A stretch of 64,000 nucleotides of DNA from NCBI RefSeq assembly GCF_900090305.1, contig NZ_LT607751.1, positions 5,518,001 through 5,582,000 on the forward strand. The letters run 5' to 3'. Positions 15,043 to 23,294 of the stretch are shown here, in pieces. The notes under the pieces are model-generated. The model ran no database searches, was not told the DNA's origin, and saw only the letters and a list, made by a program, of their open reading frames with translations. This stretch comes from Micromonospora siamensis (GTDB lineage: Bacteria > Actinomycetota > Actinomycetes > Mycobacteriales > Micromonosporaceae). Position 1 is the first letter of the stretch; each line of letters starts with the position of its first letter. Position numbers and translations under genes: made by a program.

Positions 15043-17598
15043 GTGCCGGGAGTGCGCAACCTGACCCAGGTGGAGGCGACCGAGCGGGCCCGCCTGCTCG
15101 ACGTGACCGGGTACGACATCCGGCTGGACCTGTCGACCGCCGTGCAGGCCGACGCCGAGACCTTCCGCTCGGTCACCGAGGTCCGGTTCCGCTGCGCCGA
15201 GCCGGGCGCGAGCACCTTCATCGAGACGGCGGCCGAGTCGGTACGGTCGGCCACCCTCAACGGCACCCCGCTCGACCTGTCCGACTGGTCGGCCGAGAAG
15301 GGCCTCACCCTGCCCGGTCTGGCGGCGGAGAACACGCTGGTCGTCGACGCGGACTTCGCGTACTCCAGCAGCGGGCAGGGTCTGCACCGCACGGTCGACC
15401 CGGTGGACGGCGAGACCTATCTCTACAGCCAGTTCGAGACGGCGGACGCCCAGAAGGTCTTCGCCTGCTTCGACCAGCCCGACCTGAAGAGCGTCTACAC
15501 CTGGCACGCCACCGTCCCGGAGCACTGGCGGGTGGTGTCCAACATGCCGGTGCAGCGCGAGGAGCCGGCCGGTGAGGGGTCGAAGACCGTCCACTTCACC
15601 GAGTCGGCCCGGATGAGCACCTACATCACCGCGCTCTGCGCCGGGCCGTACCACGAGGTGCGGGACAGCCACGACGGCATCGACCTGGGCGTGTTCTGCC
15701 GGGCCTCGATGGCCCCCCACCTCGACTCCGACGACCTGTTCCTGATCACCAAGCAGGGCTTCGACTTCTTCCACGAGAAGTTCGGGGTGCGCTACCCGCT
15801 GCCCAAGTACGACCAGCTCTGGGTGCCGGACTTCAACGCCGGCGCGATGGAGAACTTCGGCTGCGTCACGCACGCCGAGTCGCACTACCTCTTCCGCTCG
15901 CAGGTCACCGACTACGAGTACGAGCAGCGGGCCAACACCATCCTGCACGAGCTGGCCCACATGTGGTTCGGTGACCTGGTCACCATGCGCTGGTGGAACG
16001 ACCTGTGGCTGAACGAGTCGTTCGCCGAGTGGGCCAGCCACTGGTGCAACACCCACGCCACCCGGTTCACCGAGGCGTGGACGACGTTCCTGTCGATCCG
16101 CAAGAACTGGGGCTACCGGCAGGACCAGCTCTCCTCCACCCACCCGGTCTACACCGAGATGCCGGACCTGGCGGCCGTCGAGGTCAACTTCGACGGCATC
16201 ACGTACGCCAAGGGCGCCAGCGTCCTCAAGCAGCTGGTGGCGTACGTCGGCGAGGAGCCGTTCGTGGCCGGTCTGCGGGCGTACTTCGGCAAGCACGCCT
16301 GGGGCAACGCCACCTTCGACGACCTGCTCACCGAGCTGGAGGCGGCGTCGGGCCGGGAACTGCGCAAGTTCGCCGCGCAGTGGCTGGAGACCGCGCAGGT
16401 CAACACGCTGCGTCCGGAGGTGACCATCGGCGCCGACGGCACGTACGAGCGGGTGCTGGTCCGCCAGGAGGCGCCGACCGGATACCCGACGCTGCGTACC
16501 CACCGGATCGGCGTGGGCCTGTACGACCTGACCGACGGGCGGCTGGTGCGGCGGGAGCGGCACGAGGTCGACGTCGCCGGTGAGGCCACCGAGCTGTCCG
16601 TGCTGCACGGGGTGCGCGCCGCCGACGTGCTGCTGCTCAACGACGAGGACCTGACGTACGCCAAGCTGCGGCTGGACGAGCGGTCGATGGCGACCGTGGT
16701 CCAGCACATCGCCGGCCTCGACTCGTCGCTGGCCCGGGCGCTGTGCTGGACGGCCGCCTGGGACATGGTCCGCGACGCGGAGCTGGCCGCCCGGGACTAC
16801 GTGGCGCTGGTGCTGGCCGGGCTGCCCGCCGAGACCGACATCAACCTGGTGACCGCGACCCTGCGCCAGGCCGCCGCCGCGCTCTCCGCGTACGCGGACC
16901 CGGCGTGGGAGCCGACCGGCTGGGCGCAGCTGGCCCGCACCTCCCGCGACGCGCTCGCCGCCGCGGAGCCGGGCAGCGGTTTCCAGCTCGCCTGGGCCCG
17001 CGCGTACGCCGCCTCGGCCCGCTCCGACGAGGACCTGGCCGTGCTGCGCGGCTGGCTCGCCGGCGAGGGGGTGCCGGCCGGCCTGACCGTGGCCACCGAG
17101 CTGCGCTGGACCGTCCTGCAGGCGTTGGTGGCCAACGGTGCCGCCGGCGCGGCGGAGATCGACGCCGAGCTGGCCGCCGACCGGACGGCCAGCGGTGAGC
17201 GGGAGGCCGCGTACGCCCGGGCGCTGATCCCCACCGCCGAGAACAAGGCGGCCGTCTGGGCGGAGCTGACCGGCCCGCGGCAGCTGCCGAACTGGCGGCA
17301 GCGGGCGCTGTTGCAGGGCTTCACCCACCCGACGCAGGTCGAGCTGGTCGCCCCGTACGGCGAGCAGTACTTCGCCACCGTCGCGCGAATCTGGGCCAGC
17401 CGGGACAGCGAGCCGGCGCAGGAGTTCGCCCTGCTGGCGTACCCGGGCCACCTGGTCACCGACGAGACGGTCGCCGCGACGGACGCCTTCCTGGCCGGCG
17501 AGGGACACCCGGGGCCGCTGCGCCGGCTGGTCGCCGAGGGCCGCGACGGGGTGCTCCGGGCGCTGAAGGCCCGGGCGAAGGACGCGCAGAGCGCCTGA
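15043..17598 (+). CDS. pepN: Aminopeptidase N, M1 family
   Basis: An 851-residue zinc metallopeptidase that removes N-terminal amino acids in the cytosol. The M1 signatures are complete: GAMENFG near residue 267 (substrate N-terminus recognition), HELAHMWFGD near 302-311 with the two zinc His and catalytic Glu, and the third ligand Glu in WLNESFAEW about 19 residues later. The C-terminal half is the ERAP1-like helical domain. GTG 15043 is preceded by GGAGA and starts the normal N-terminus (VRNLTQVEATERARLL). Length matches Streptomyces PepN. A 21-bp perfect hairpin follows. Confidence 0.97.
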   Translation: MPGVRNLTQVEATERARLLDVTGYDIRLDLSTAVQADAETFRSVTEVRFRCAEPGASTFIETAAESVRSATLNGTPLDLSDWSAEKGLTLPGLAAENTLVVDADFAYSSSGQGLHRTVDPVDGETYLYSQFETADAQKVFACFDQPDLKSVYTWHATVPEHWRVVSNMPVQREEPAGEGSKTVHFTESARMSTYITALCAGPYHEVRDSHDGIDLGVFCRASMAPHLDSDDLFLITKQGFDFFHEKFGVRYPLPKYDQLWVPDFNAGAMENFGCVTHAESHYLFRSQVTDYEYEQRANTILHELAHMWFGDLVTMRWWNDLWLNESFAEWASHWCNTHATRFTEAWTTFLSIRKNWGYRQDQLSSTHPVYTEMPDLAAVEVNFDGITYAKGASVLKQLVAYVGEEPFVAGLRAYFGKHAWGNATFDDLLTELEAASGRELRKFAAQWLETAQVNTLRPEVTIGADGTYERVLVRQEAPTGYPTLRTHRIGVGLYDLTDGRLVRRERHEVDVAGEATELSVLHGVRAADVLLLNDEDLTYAKLRLDERSMATVVQHIAGLDSSLARALCWTAAWDMVRDAELAARDYVALVLAGLPAETDINLVTATLRQAAAALSAYADPAWEPTGWAQLARTSRDALAAAEPGSGFQLAWARAYAASARSDEDLAVLRGWLAGEGVPAGLTVATELRWTVLQALVANGAAGAAEIDAELAADRTASGEREAAYARALIPTAENKAAVWAELTGPRQLPNWRQRALLQGFTHPTQVELVAPYGEQYFATVARIWASRDSEPAQEFALLAYPGHLVTDETVAATDAFLAGEGHPGPLRRLVAEGRDGVLRALKARAKDAQSA

Positions 17599-17609
17599 CG
17601 ACAAGGGGC

Positions 17610-17657
17610 ACGGCCCGGGGCCGGCGTGGGTGGAAGCCCACGCCGGCCCCGGGCCGT
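17610..17657 (+). terminator. Very strong terminator after pepN
   Basis: Perfect 21-bp inverted repeat (17610-17630 with 17637-17657) around a 6-nt loop, 11 nt after the pepN stop. It is the longest perfect stem in the window. Confidence 0.9.
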
Positions 17658-17683
17658 TATCGTGAGCGGAGGAGGTGGACGTG

Positions 17684-18247
17684 ATGGCACAGCCGACCTA
17701 CGAGTGGCGCCCACCGGAGCGGGGCTGGCGGGAGCAGGACCTGTTCGACCTGCCCGAGGACGGGAACCGCTACGAGGTCATCGACGGGAGCCTGCACGTG
17801 ACCCCACCCGCAGGGCCGGACCACCACGAGTTGGCCGACGACATCCGGATGGCACTGCGGCAGGCCGCCCCGGCAGGCTGGCGCGTCATCCGGGACATCG
17901 GGGTGCGGATCCCGGACGGGAACCTGATTCCCGACATCACCGTGGTGAAGCCGGGGGCGCCCAGGGGCCAGCTGTGGACGGATGCGGCGGACGTCGCGCT
18001 CGTCGTCGAGGTGGAGTCGCCGAACAGCCGCCGGCACGACCGGTTCATCAAGCCCGCCCTCTACGCCGAGGCCGGCATCCCGCACTACTGGCGCGTGGAG
18101 CGGGGCGACTTCGGCCCGGTCGTCTACCGCTACCAGCTCGTCAAGGACGTCCACTACGACCTGCTCGGCACGGTCGGCCCGGACGACCCGGTGCAGGTCG
18201 ACGAGCCGTGGCCGATGCGGCTGGACCCGAGCGCCTGGCCGCGCTGA
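17684..18247 (+). CDS. Uma2-family (DUF820) restriction-endonuclease-like protein
   Basis: A 187-residue protein of the Uma2 family, which has the PD-(D/E)xK nuclease fold. Visible blocks are RYEVIDGSL, the strand with PDITVV, VVEVESPNS and the RRHDRFIKPALYAEAGIPHYWRV helix. Members are abundant in actinobacteria and cyanobacteria, often near mobile regions; their targets are unknown. ATG 17684 has a strong GGAGGAGG ribosome binding site. It stands as a single gene between the pepN terminator and a bidirectional hairpin, and appears to be inserted into an otherwise conserved neighbourhood. Confidence 0.9.
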   Translation: MAQPTYEWRPPERGWREQDLFDLPEDGNRYEVIDGSLHVTPPAGPDHHELADDIRMALRQAAPAGWRVIRDIGVRIPDGNLIPDITVVKPGAPRGQLWTDAADVALVVEVESPNSRRHDRFIKPALYAEAGIPHYWRVERGDFGPVVYRYQLVKDVHYDLLGTVGPDDPVQVDEPWPMRLDPSAWPR

Positions 18248-18263
18248 CCCCCGGCACACGACA

Positions 18264-18296
18264 AGGCCCGGCCCGCGGAAACCGCGGACCGGGCCT
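18264..18296. terminator. Bidirectional terminator between Uma2 and DUF5130 genes
   Basis: 15-bp stem with one mismatch (18264-18278 with 18282-18296), 3-nt loop, then GTTT on the plus strand; lies between two convergent genes. Confidence 0.75.
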
Positions 18297-18315
18297 GTTT
18301 CGTACGGGAGTGGGC

Positions 18316-18729
18316 TCAGCCCTTGCCGGCGTGGCTGGCGAGCTGGTCGAGGCCGTTGATGATGCCGCCGGCCAGGTCGCCGCCGCCGAAGGCGGCCACC
18401 ATGCTCAGCGCGGCCAGCTTGGCGTAGGTGTCCGGGATGCGCTTGCGGGCGTACCTGCCGGTGACGATCTCCAGCTGGCGCTGGTTCGGGGAGACCGCGA
18501 TGAGCACGGACTTGTCCGGCTCGGCGAGCTGGCGGTGCAGCCGCCCGGCGTGCTCCCGGATCGGCTCGTCGAGGCCGCCGACGTAGACCGAGAAGACCAG
18601 CCCGGTGCCCTGGTCGGCCAGGCGCAGGGCCTCGTCGATCCGCAGCAGCTGGCGGGTCGAGAACGGACCGTCGAGCACCGCGGGCGGGGTGCCCGTCCCG
18701 GCCTCGGCCTGCTTCTCACCAACGGTCAC
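18316..18729 (-). CDS. DUF5130/TPM-domain protein, possible respiratory supercomplex subunit
   Basis: A 137-residue protein with a TPM-like alpha/beta core (RQLLRIDEALRLAD ... LVFSVYVG ... SVLIAVSPNQRQLEIVTG) and a hydrophobic, Gly-rich C-terminal helix. It fits the DUF5130 family; from memory, the mycobacterial member (MSMEG_4692 type) copurifies with the cytochrome bcc-aa3 supercomplex. GTG 18729 overlaps the upstream small membrane protein gene by 14 nt, so the two are co-expressed. Role as a supercomplex accessory subunit is inferred from family and pairing, not from any motif. Confidence 0.7.
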   Translation of the reverse strand: MTVGEKQAEAGTGTPPAVLDGPFSTRQLLRIDEALRLADQGTGLVFSVYVGGLDEPIREHAGRLHRQLAEPDKSVLIAVSPNQRQLEIVTGRYARKRIPDTYAKLAALSMVAAFGGGDLAGGIINGLDQLASHAGKG

Positions 18730-19018
18730 TTGCGCCTCCGGTTCCCCCGGCCGGCGCCTCGATGCCGGCCTGCTCCTGCTTGCGGCTGGTCAGCGCGGGC
18801 GCCTGCGCCCCCGCGGCCAGGGCGGTGCCGGCCGAGTCGGCCAACTGCTCCGGGCGGCCCAGGAACCAGACCGGAGTGAAGTCGAAGCGGCGGCCCGGCC
18901 GGTAGCGCTTGGCGCCACCGTTGCTGCCGCGGTTGCCGGCGAACACCAGTCCGGCGATCACCAGCACGACGGCCGCCGGGATGCCGACGAAGATCAGCAA
19001 CGTCTCGGTAACAGACAA
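18716..19018 (-). CDS. Single-span membrane protein, CtaJ-like candidate
   Basis: About 100 residues with one N-terminal membrane span (ETLLIFVGIPAAVVLVIAGLVFAG) followed by a basic, then polar tail containing RFDFTPVWFLG. TTG 19018 is chosen as start because a GGGGG ribosome binding site lies 8 nt upstream; TTG 19024 is the alternative. It overlaps and precedes the DUF5130 gene, the same pairing I recall for CtaJ and its partner in mycobacterial respiratory supercomplexes. Family assignment is by layout and context. Confidence 0.6.
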   Translation of the reverse strand: MSVTETLLIFVGIPAAVVLVIAGLVFAGNRGSNGGAKRYRPGRRFDFTPVWFLGRPEQLADSAGTALAAGAQAPALTSRKQEQAGIEAPAGGTGGASDRW

Positions 19019-19073
19019 TCCCAACGCCCCCAGGCGGAAGAGAGACCAGGAATTTTCCGGGTCGGATGGACGA

Positions 19074-20534
19074 TCATGACATCGGCCGCCCGACTCCGCT
19101 TGTATTCACGTTAGCGGAGTCGACCGCCCGCCAGATTGCGGGGTGGTGATCCCATCCGTCACTCGCGTGCTCGATCTGCGCGGCGACACCGAGCAGTTCG
19201 GCGTCCCCGCCGTACCGGCCGGTGAGCAGCACCCCCACCGGCAGGCCCTCGGCGGTGCGGCCGACGGGCAGGGAGACGGACGGTTGTCCTGTCAGGTTGA
19301 ACACGGCGCAGTACGGCGAGAACTTCCGCTGCCGGTCGAAATCCTCCGCCGGGTCGACCTCGGTGAACCAGCCGACCGGCGCCTGCGGCGCGGCGAGGGT
19401 CGGGCAGAGCAGCAGGTCACAGCCGGCGGTGCGGCGGGCGCCGAGGCGTACCTGGCTCTGCAGCTCACCGAGGGCGGACATCAGGGCGCCCGCGCCGATC
19501 GCGGCGCCCCGGGCACGGAGGAAGCGGGTCAGCGGCAGCAGGTCCCGCTCGCGCTCGGGCGGCACCGGGGCGAGCGCGAGGACGTACCAGACGGTCTCGA
19601 AGAGCGGCCAGACCGCCGGCCCGACCGGCGGGTCCACCTCCACCACCTCGTGACCGGCGGCGGTGAGCAGCGCGGCGGCCCGGTCCACGGCGGCGACGCA
19701 GTCCGGGTGGACGGGCGTGTCGGCGAGCATCGGCGCGGTGAACCGGCCGATCCGCAGCGGGCCCGGCGCGGCGGCCCGCACCGCGCCCAGGTGACCGCCG
19801 GCCGGCACCGCCGGCGGCAGGTAGGGCTCGCCGGGCACCGGCTGGGCCAGCACGTCGAGCAGCGCGGCCACGTCGGCGACGGTCCGGCCGATCGGCCCGT
19901 TGGTGGGCAGGCCGAAGGCGCCGAAGCCGAGCGGCCCGCCGGAGACCAGGCCGCGGCTGGGCTTGTGGCCGACCAGGCCGCACAGGGCCGCCGGGATGCG
20001 CAGCGAGCCGCCGCCGTCGGAGCCCTGGGCCACCGGCACCAGGCCCGCGGCGACCGCGGCGGCCGCGCCTCCGCTGGACCCACCCGCGGTGTACGCCAGG
20101 TGCCACGGATTACGGGCCGGTGGCGCCACCCGCCCCTCGGAGTAGAGCGAGCAGCCCAGCTCCGACGTGCTGGTCTTGCCGAGGCTGACCAGTCCGGCGG
20201 CGGTCATGAAGCGGACCACGTCGGCGTCGACCGGCGGTACGAAGTCGGCGAAGGCGGCCGAGCCGAAGGTGGTGCGTACCCCGGCGGTGAGGGTCAGGTC
20301 CTTGATCGCGGTCGGTACGCCGTGCAGCGGTCCCCGTCGCTCGGCGGGGGTGGCGTCGGCGGCGCGGGCGGCGGCGCGGGCGCGGTCCGGGGTGACGGTG
20401 ACGAAGGCGCCGACGGTGTCGGCGAGCGCGTCGACCCGGCGCAGGTGGTGATCGACCAGCTCTGCGCTGGACAGCTCCCCGCGGGCGATCGCGGCGGCCT
20501 GCTCCAGCGCGGTCAGGTCGTGCGGCTCGGCCAT
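19074..20534 (-). CDS. Amidase, amidase-signature family
   Basis: A 486-residue amidase. The Ser-cisSer-Lys triad is visible: Lys in TAIKDLTLT, the cis-Ser in GGSSGGAAAAVAAG and the nucleophile Ser in GSDGGGSLRIPAALCG. Family members hydrolyse diverse amides; the substrate is not evident. It lies on the same strand downstream of the VapBC pair and the kynurenine operon, so it could be read from the same transcript, and the operon lacks a formamidase, but there is no direct evidence that it acts on N-formylkynurenine. ATG 20534 has a G-rich sequence just before it. Confidence 0.9.
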   Translation of the reverse strand: MAEPHDLTALEQAAAIARGELSSAELVDHHLRRVDALADTVGAFVTVTPDRARAAARAADATPAERRGPLHGVPTAIKDLTLTAGVRTTFGSAAFADFVPPVDADVVRFMTAAGLVSLGKTSTSELGCSLYSEGRVAPPARNPWHLAYTAGGSSGGAAAAVAAGLVPVAQGSDGGGSLRIPAALCGLVGHKPSRGLVSGGPLGFGAFGLPTNGPIGRTVADVAALLDVLAQPVPGEPYLPPAVPAGGHLGAVRAAAPGPLRIGRFTAPMLADTPVHPDCVAAVDRAAALLTAAGHEVVEVDPPVGPAVWPLFETVWYVLALAPVPPERERDLLPLTRFLRARGAAIGAGALMSALGELQSQVRLGARRTAGCDLLLCPTLAAPQAPVGWFTEVDPAEDFDRQRKFSPYCAVFNLTGQPSVSLPVGRTAEGLPVGVLLTGRYGGDAELLGVAAQIEHASDGWDHHPAIWRAVDSANVNTSGVGRPMS

Positions 20535-20590
20535 CCCCCCATCCTGCCCGCTCGAACCGGACGCAGCCGGTCCGACACAGCCTCGACCCA

Positions 20591-21019
20591 TCAGGTCAGA
20601 GTGCCTGCCGGGGAGACCCATTCGCTGTGCGGCCCACCGACGTCGCTGATCAGATCGAAGTCGCGGTCGTAGTGCAGGACCATCGCCGAGTACTCCGCAG
20701 CCGTGGCAGCGACCAGGACGTCGACCGGACTCGCGGCGCGGTGGTGGCCTCTGGCAGTCAGCGCCAGTTGCAGATCCCGCGCCCTGGTCGCCACGGCCGG
20801 AGTGATAGGAAGGTCGATCATCAGCTCCGCGCGGCGGGTGCGCACGGTCATGGCTTCCCTGAAGTCGCGGGCACTTCGCCCACTCTCGAGATCAAGCGGC
20901 ACGCAGGTCGCCGCGAGCCGTTCCTCGATGACTGCCATGATCCGTTTGGCGACGGTCGGCTGGCGGAGGCGGCCCCAGGCCGAAGTGTCGATGAGGTAGA
21001 GCCCGGCCGGCAGGATCAC
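20591..21019 (-). CDS. PIN-domain toxin, VapC-like
   Basis: A 142-residue PIN-domain ribonuclease candidate. The acidic metal-binding residues are in place: Asp in LIDTSAW, Glu in the second helix, Asp in ASPVDVLVAATA and the C-terminal HYDRDFD pair. GTG 21019 overlaps the antitoxin stop as GTGA, the usual translational coupling. VapC toxins cleave tRNA or rRNA; the target here is unknown. Length and layout are typical. Confidence 0.9.
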   Translation of the reverse strand: MILPAGLYLIDTSAWGRLRQPTVAKRIMAVIEERLAATCVPLDLESGRSARDFREAMTVRTRRAELMIDLPITPAVATRARDLQLALTARGHHRAASPVDVLVAATAAEYSAMVLHYDRDFDLISDVGGPHSEWVSPAGTLT

Positions 21020-21255
21020 GCGGCGTCCTGCTCGCCGCGCGGCGTCTTGTCGTCCTCGAGCAGGCCGGTCCAGTCCTGCTCGCTGGAGATCGCAATCAGC
21101 TCCCGGATGGCCTCCATCCGCTCACTTCGCTCGGCCACCAGCCGGAGGGCAGCATGGATCGTGTCCTTCTTGCTCTTGGTGCCCAGCTCGCGGCGGGCAC
21201 GCTCGAGCAGCTCGTCATCAAGATCGATCACAGTCTTCACGAGCCGAATATACAT
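21016..21255 (-). CDS. VapB-type antitoxin (ribbon-helix-helix)
   Basis: A 79-residue protein. KTVIDLDDELLERARRELG followed by TIHAALRLV is the ribbon-helix-helix DNA-binding module seen in VapB antitoxins; the acidic C-terminus (QDWTGLLEDDK) would wrap the PIN toxin. ATG 21255 has no ribosome binding site, but a TATATA box lies 14 nt upstream, so the leader is very short; GTG 21240 is an alternative. Its promoter overlaps the end of the decarboxylase gene upstream. Confidence 0.85.
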   Translation of the reverse strand: MYIRLVKTVIDLDDELLERARRELGTKSKKDTIHAALRLVAERSERMEAIRELIAISSEQDWTGLLEDDKTPRGEQDAA

Positions 21256-21268
21256 CGACCAAAGGCCC

Positions 21269-22279
21269 TTATATACCCGACTCGCCGAGGAAGCGCAGGG
21301 CGTTGCCGCCGAGCAGCGCGGCGCGCTGGTCGGCGGTGAGGAAGTCGGAGCGGTGCACCACGTCGCCGACCGGCCGCTCCCCCAGCGGGTACGGGTAGTC
21401 GCTGCCCACCAGCACCCGGTCGGCGCCCATGGTGTCCACCAGCAGCCGCAGCGCGGCCGGGGTGAAGACCACCGAGTCGACGCTGAACCGGTCGACGTAC
21501 GAGCTGGGTGGGGCGCTGGACGCGCCGCGTACCAGGTCGCCGCGGCGGTGCCAGGCGTTGTCGGCGCGGCCCAGCCAGAACGGGAAGCTGCCGCCGCCGT
21601 GCGCGAAGCAGATCCGCAGCGTGTCGGGGACCTTGTCGAAGACCCCGCCGAGGATCAGGGCCAGCACCGACAGGTGGGTCTCGGCGGGCATCCCGGTCAG
21701 CCAGCGGGCCATCCAGCGGTCCAGCCGGGGACCGCCCGGCATGTCCCAGGGGTGCACGAAGACCGGCGCCCCCACCCGGGCGCAGTGGGTCAGGAACTCC
21801 ACGATGCCGCCGTCGTCCAGGTCGCGGTCGCCGACGTGGTTGCCGATCTCCACCCCGGCGTGCCCGGCGGCCAGACAGCGGTCCAGCTCGGCGCAGGCCA
21901 GGTCGGCGTCCTGCAACGGCACCTGGCAGAACGGCACCAGCCGGTCGCCGCCGCCGGCGGTGACCTCCAGGGTGAGGTCGTTGAAGATGCGGGCCACCTT
22001 CACCGCCTGGTCGGCCGGGCGGTCGTAGGAGAAGAAGACCGGGGTCGGCGAGACCACCTGCACGTCCACGCCGTCGGCGGCCATGTCGGCGAGCCGGGTG
22101 CCGGCGTCCCAGCACTCGGCGCCGACCGGCCGGAACTCCGCCTCCCCCACCATGATCATCGCGGCGCGTTCGGAGTCCAACCGCAGCCACGGCCAGCCGG
22201 CCCCGCCGCAGGCCGCGGCGAGGTCCGGCCATCCCCTGGGTACGACGTGCGTGTGCACGTCCACCACCGGACCCGTCAT
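21269..22279 (-). CDS. 2-Amino-3-carboxymuconate-6-semialdehyde decarboxylase (ACMSD)
   Basis: A 336-residue amidohydrolase-fold decarboxylase converting aminocarboxymuconate semialdehyde to 2-aminomuconate semialdehyde, which diverts carbon from quinolinate/NAD. Metal ligands are visible: His9 and His11 in DVHTHVV, a His in FVHPWDMPGG, a His in CFAHGGG and Asp in GSDYPYPLG. It starts at ATG 22279, sharing one base with the preceding stop (TGATG). Last gene of the kynurenine operon; VapBC-type genes follow 13 bp away with no terminator between. Confidence 0.93.
   Translation of the reverse strand: MTGPVVDVHTHVVPRGWPDLAAACGGAGWPWLRLDSERAAMIMVGEAEFRPVGAECWDAGTRLADMAADGVDVQVVSPTPVFFSYDRPADQAVKVARIFNDLTLEVTAGGGDRLVPFCQVPLQDADLACAELDRCLAAGHAGVEIGNHVGDRDLDDGGIVEFLTHCARVGAPVFVHPWDMPGGPRLDRWMARWLTGMPAETHLSVLALILGGVFDKVPDTLRICFAHGGGSFPFWLGRADNAWHRRGDLVRGASSAPPSSYVDRFSVDSVVFTPAALRLLVDTMGADRVLVGSDYPYPLGERPVGDVVHRSDFLTADQRAALLGGNALRFLGESGI
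21270..21275 (-). promoter_or_regulatory. TATATA promoter box of the vapBC-like pair
   Basis: TATATA on the minus strand, in a small AT-rich patch within GC-rich DNA. It overlaps the last Ile codon and TAA stop of the ACMSD gene (stop at 21269-21271), so the operon end doubles as the toxin-antitoxin promoter. Confidence 0.5.
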
Positions 22280-22803
22280 CAGCCCTTGCCCGGGTGCAGC
22301 GTGCCGCAGTTGCCGCAGGTGCGGGCCTTGTCGTCGGCGTAGAAGTCGGCGAAGACCGGCGGCAGGTCGGCGGCGATGTCCCGCACCTGGAGTTCCACCT
22401 CGTGCACCTTGTGGTGGCACCGCGGGCAGTACCACTGGAACTTCTCCAGGGTGCCCTCCTCGCGGACCCGTTCGATCACCATGCCGATCGAGCCGGCCTC
22501 CGGCCGCTGCGGGGAGTGCGGGGTGTTGCGCGGCAGCATCCACATCTGCCCCTCGCGCACGTGCACCGTACGCGGACCGTCGGGCAGCATCAGGTTGACG
22601 TGCATGTTGCCCTTGACCTGGTAGAAGAACTCCTCGTACGGGTCGACGTGGAAGTCGGTGCGCTGGTTCGGGCCGCCCACCACCATGACGATGAAGTCGT
22701 CGCTGCCGGGGAGCATCTCCTTGTTGCCCACCGGCGGCTTCAACAGGTGCTGGTTCTCGGCGATCCAGCCCGGAAAGCTGAACGGCTCGGCGATCTCACT
22801 CAT
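22279..22803 (-). CDS. 3-Hydroxyanthranilate 3,4-dioxygenase
   Basis: A 174-residue cupin dioxygenase that opens the ring of 3-hydroxyanthranilate. Iron ligands are His52 and Glu58 ([10 protein letters not shown]) and His96 (NTPHSPQRP). The C-terminus carries the rubredoxin-like second metal site of bacterial enzymes, Cys126/Cys129 and Cys163/Cys166. Starts by ATGA overlap with the RidA gene. Length is typical of the bacterial form; it acts before ACMSD in the pathway. Confidence 0.95.
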   Translation of the reverse strand: MSEIAEPFSFPGWIAENQHLLKPPVGNKEMLPGSDDFIVMVVGGPNQRTDFHVDPYEEFFYQVKGNMHVNLMLPDGPRTVHVREGQMWMLPRNTPHSPQRPEAGSIGMVIERVREEGTLEKFQWYCPRCHHKVHEVELQVRDIAADLPPVFADFYADDKARTCGNCGTLHPGKG

Positions 22804-23225
22804 GACGGACCTCCCGACGGCATCAGGGCGACGGCCTGCATCTCGATCAGCAGGTGCGGGTGCGGCAACTGGTGCACCGCCACCGTGGTCCGGGTCGGCC
22901 CGGCCACGTCGAAGAACTCCCCCCACACCTCGTTGTAACCCCCGAAGTCGTTCATGTTGACCAGGTAACTGGTGACCTGAACCAGGTCACCCAGGTCGGC
23001 GCCGACCGAACGCAGCAGATCGCGGATGTTCTCCACCACCGCCCGGGTCTGCGCCCGGATGTCGAGGTCCGTGGTGCCGAACTCGTCCACCGACACCCCC
23101 GCGAACGTGTTGTCGGGCCGCCGCGACGACGTACCGGAGACGAAGACGAAGCCCCCCGCGACCTTGACGTGCGGAAACGCCCCCCGCGGCACCGCCTTCC
23201 CGGCCACCACCCTGCTGTCAGCCAT
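22800..23225 (-). CDS. RidA-family 2-aminomuconate deaminase
   Basis: A 141-residue protein of the RidA/YjgF family: [23 protein letters not shown] at the N-terminus and the [17 protein letters not shown] end. In this operon, with 2-aminomuconate semialdehyde dehydrogenase and 4-oxalocrotonate decarboxylase, the fitting job is hydrolytic deamination of 2-aminomuconate to 4-oxalocrotonate, as in the nba and amn pathways. The broader imine-removing role of RidA proteins remains possible. A 69-bp gap separates it from the next upstream gene, the only real gap in the operon. Confidence 0.85.
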   Translation of the reverse strand: MADSRVVAGKAVPRGAFPHVKVAGGFVFVSGTSSRRPDNTFAGVSVDEFGTTDLDIRAQTRAVVENIRDLLRSVGADLGDLVQVTSYLVNMNDFGGYNEVWGEFFDVAGPTRTTVAVHQLPHPHLLIEMQAVALMPSGGPS

Positions 23226-23294
23226 GCCCAGCACCCCCCACCGACGCGTGGACGCCAGCCACGACAGGGGTTCCGGGCAGCCCCACCCACTCAC

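Noticed and set aside
14707..17604. A 965-residue open frame antisense to pepN
   Set aside because: It mirrors the pepN codons in a GC-rich sequence, lacks recognised domains, and the pepN frame has full M1 motifs and start signals.
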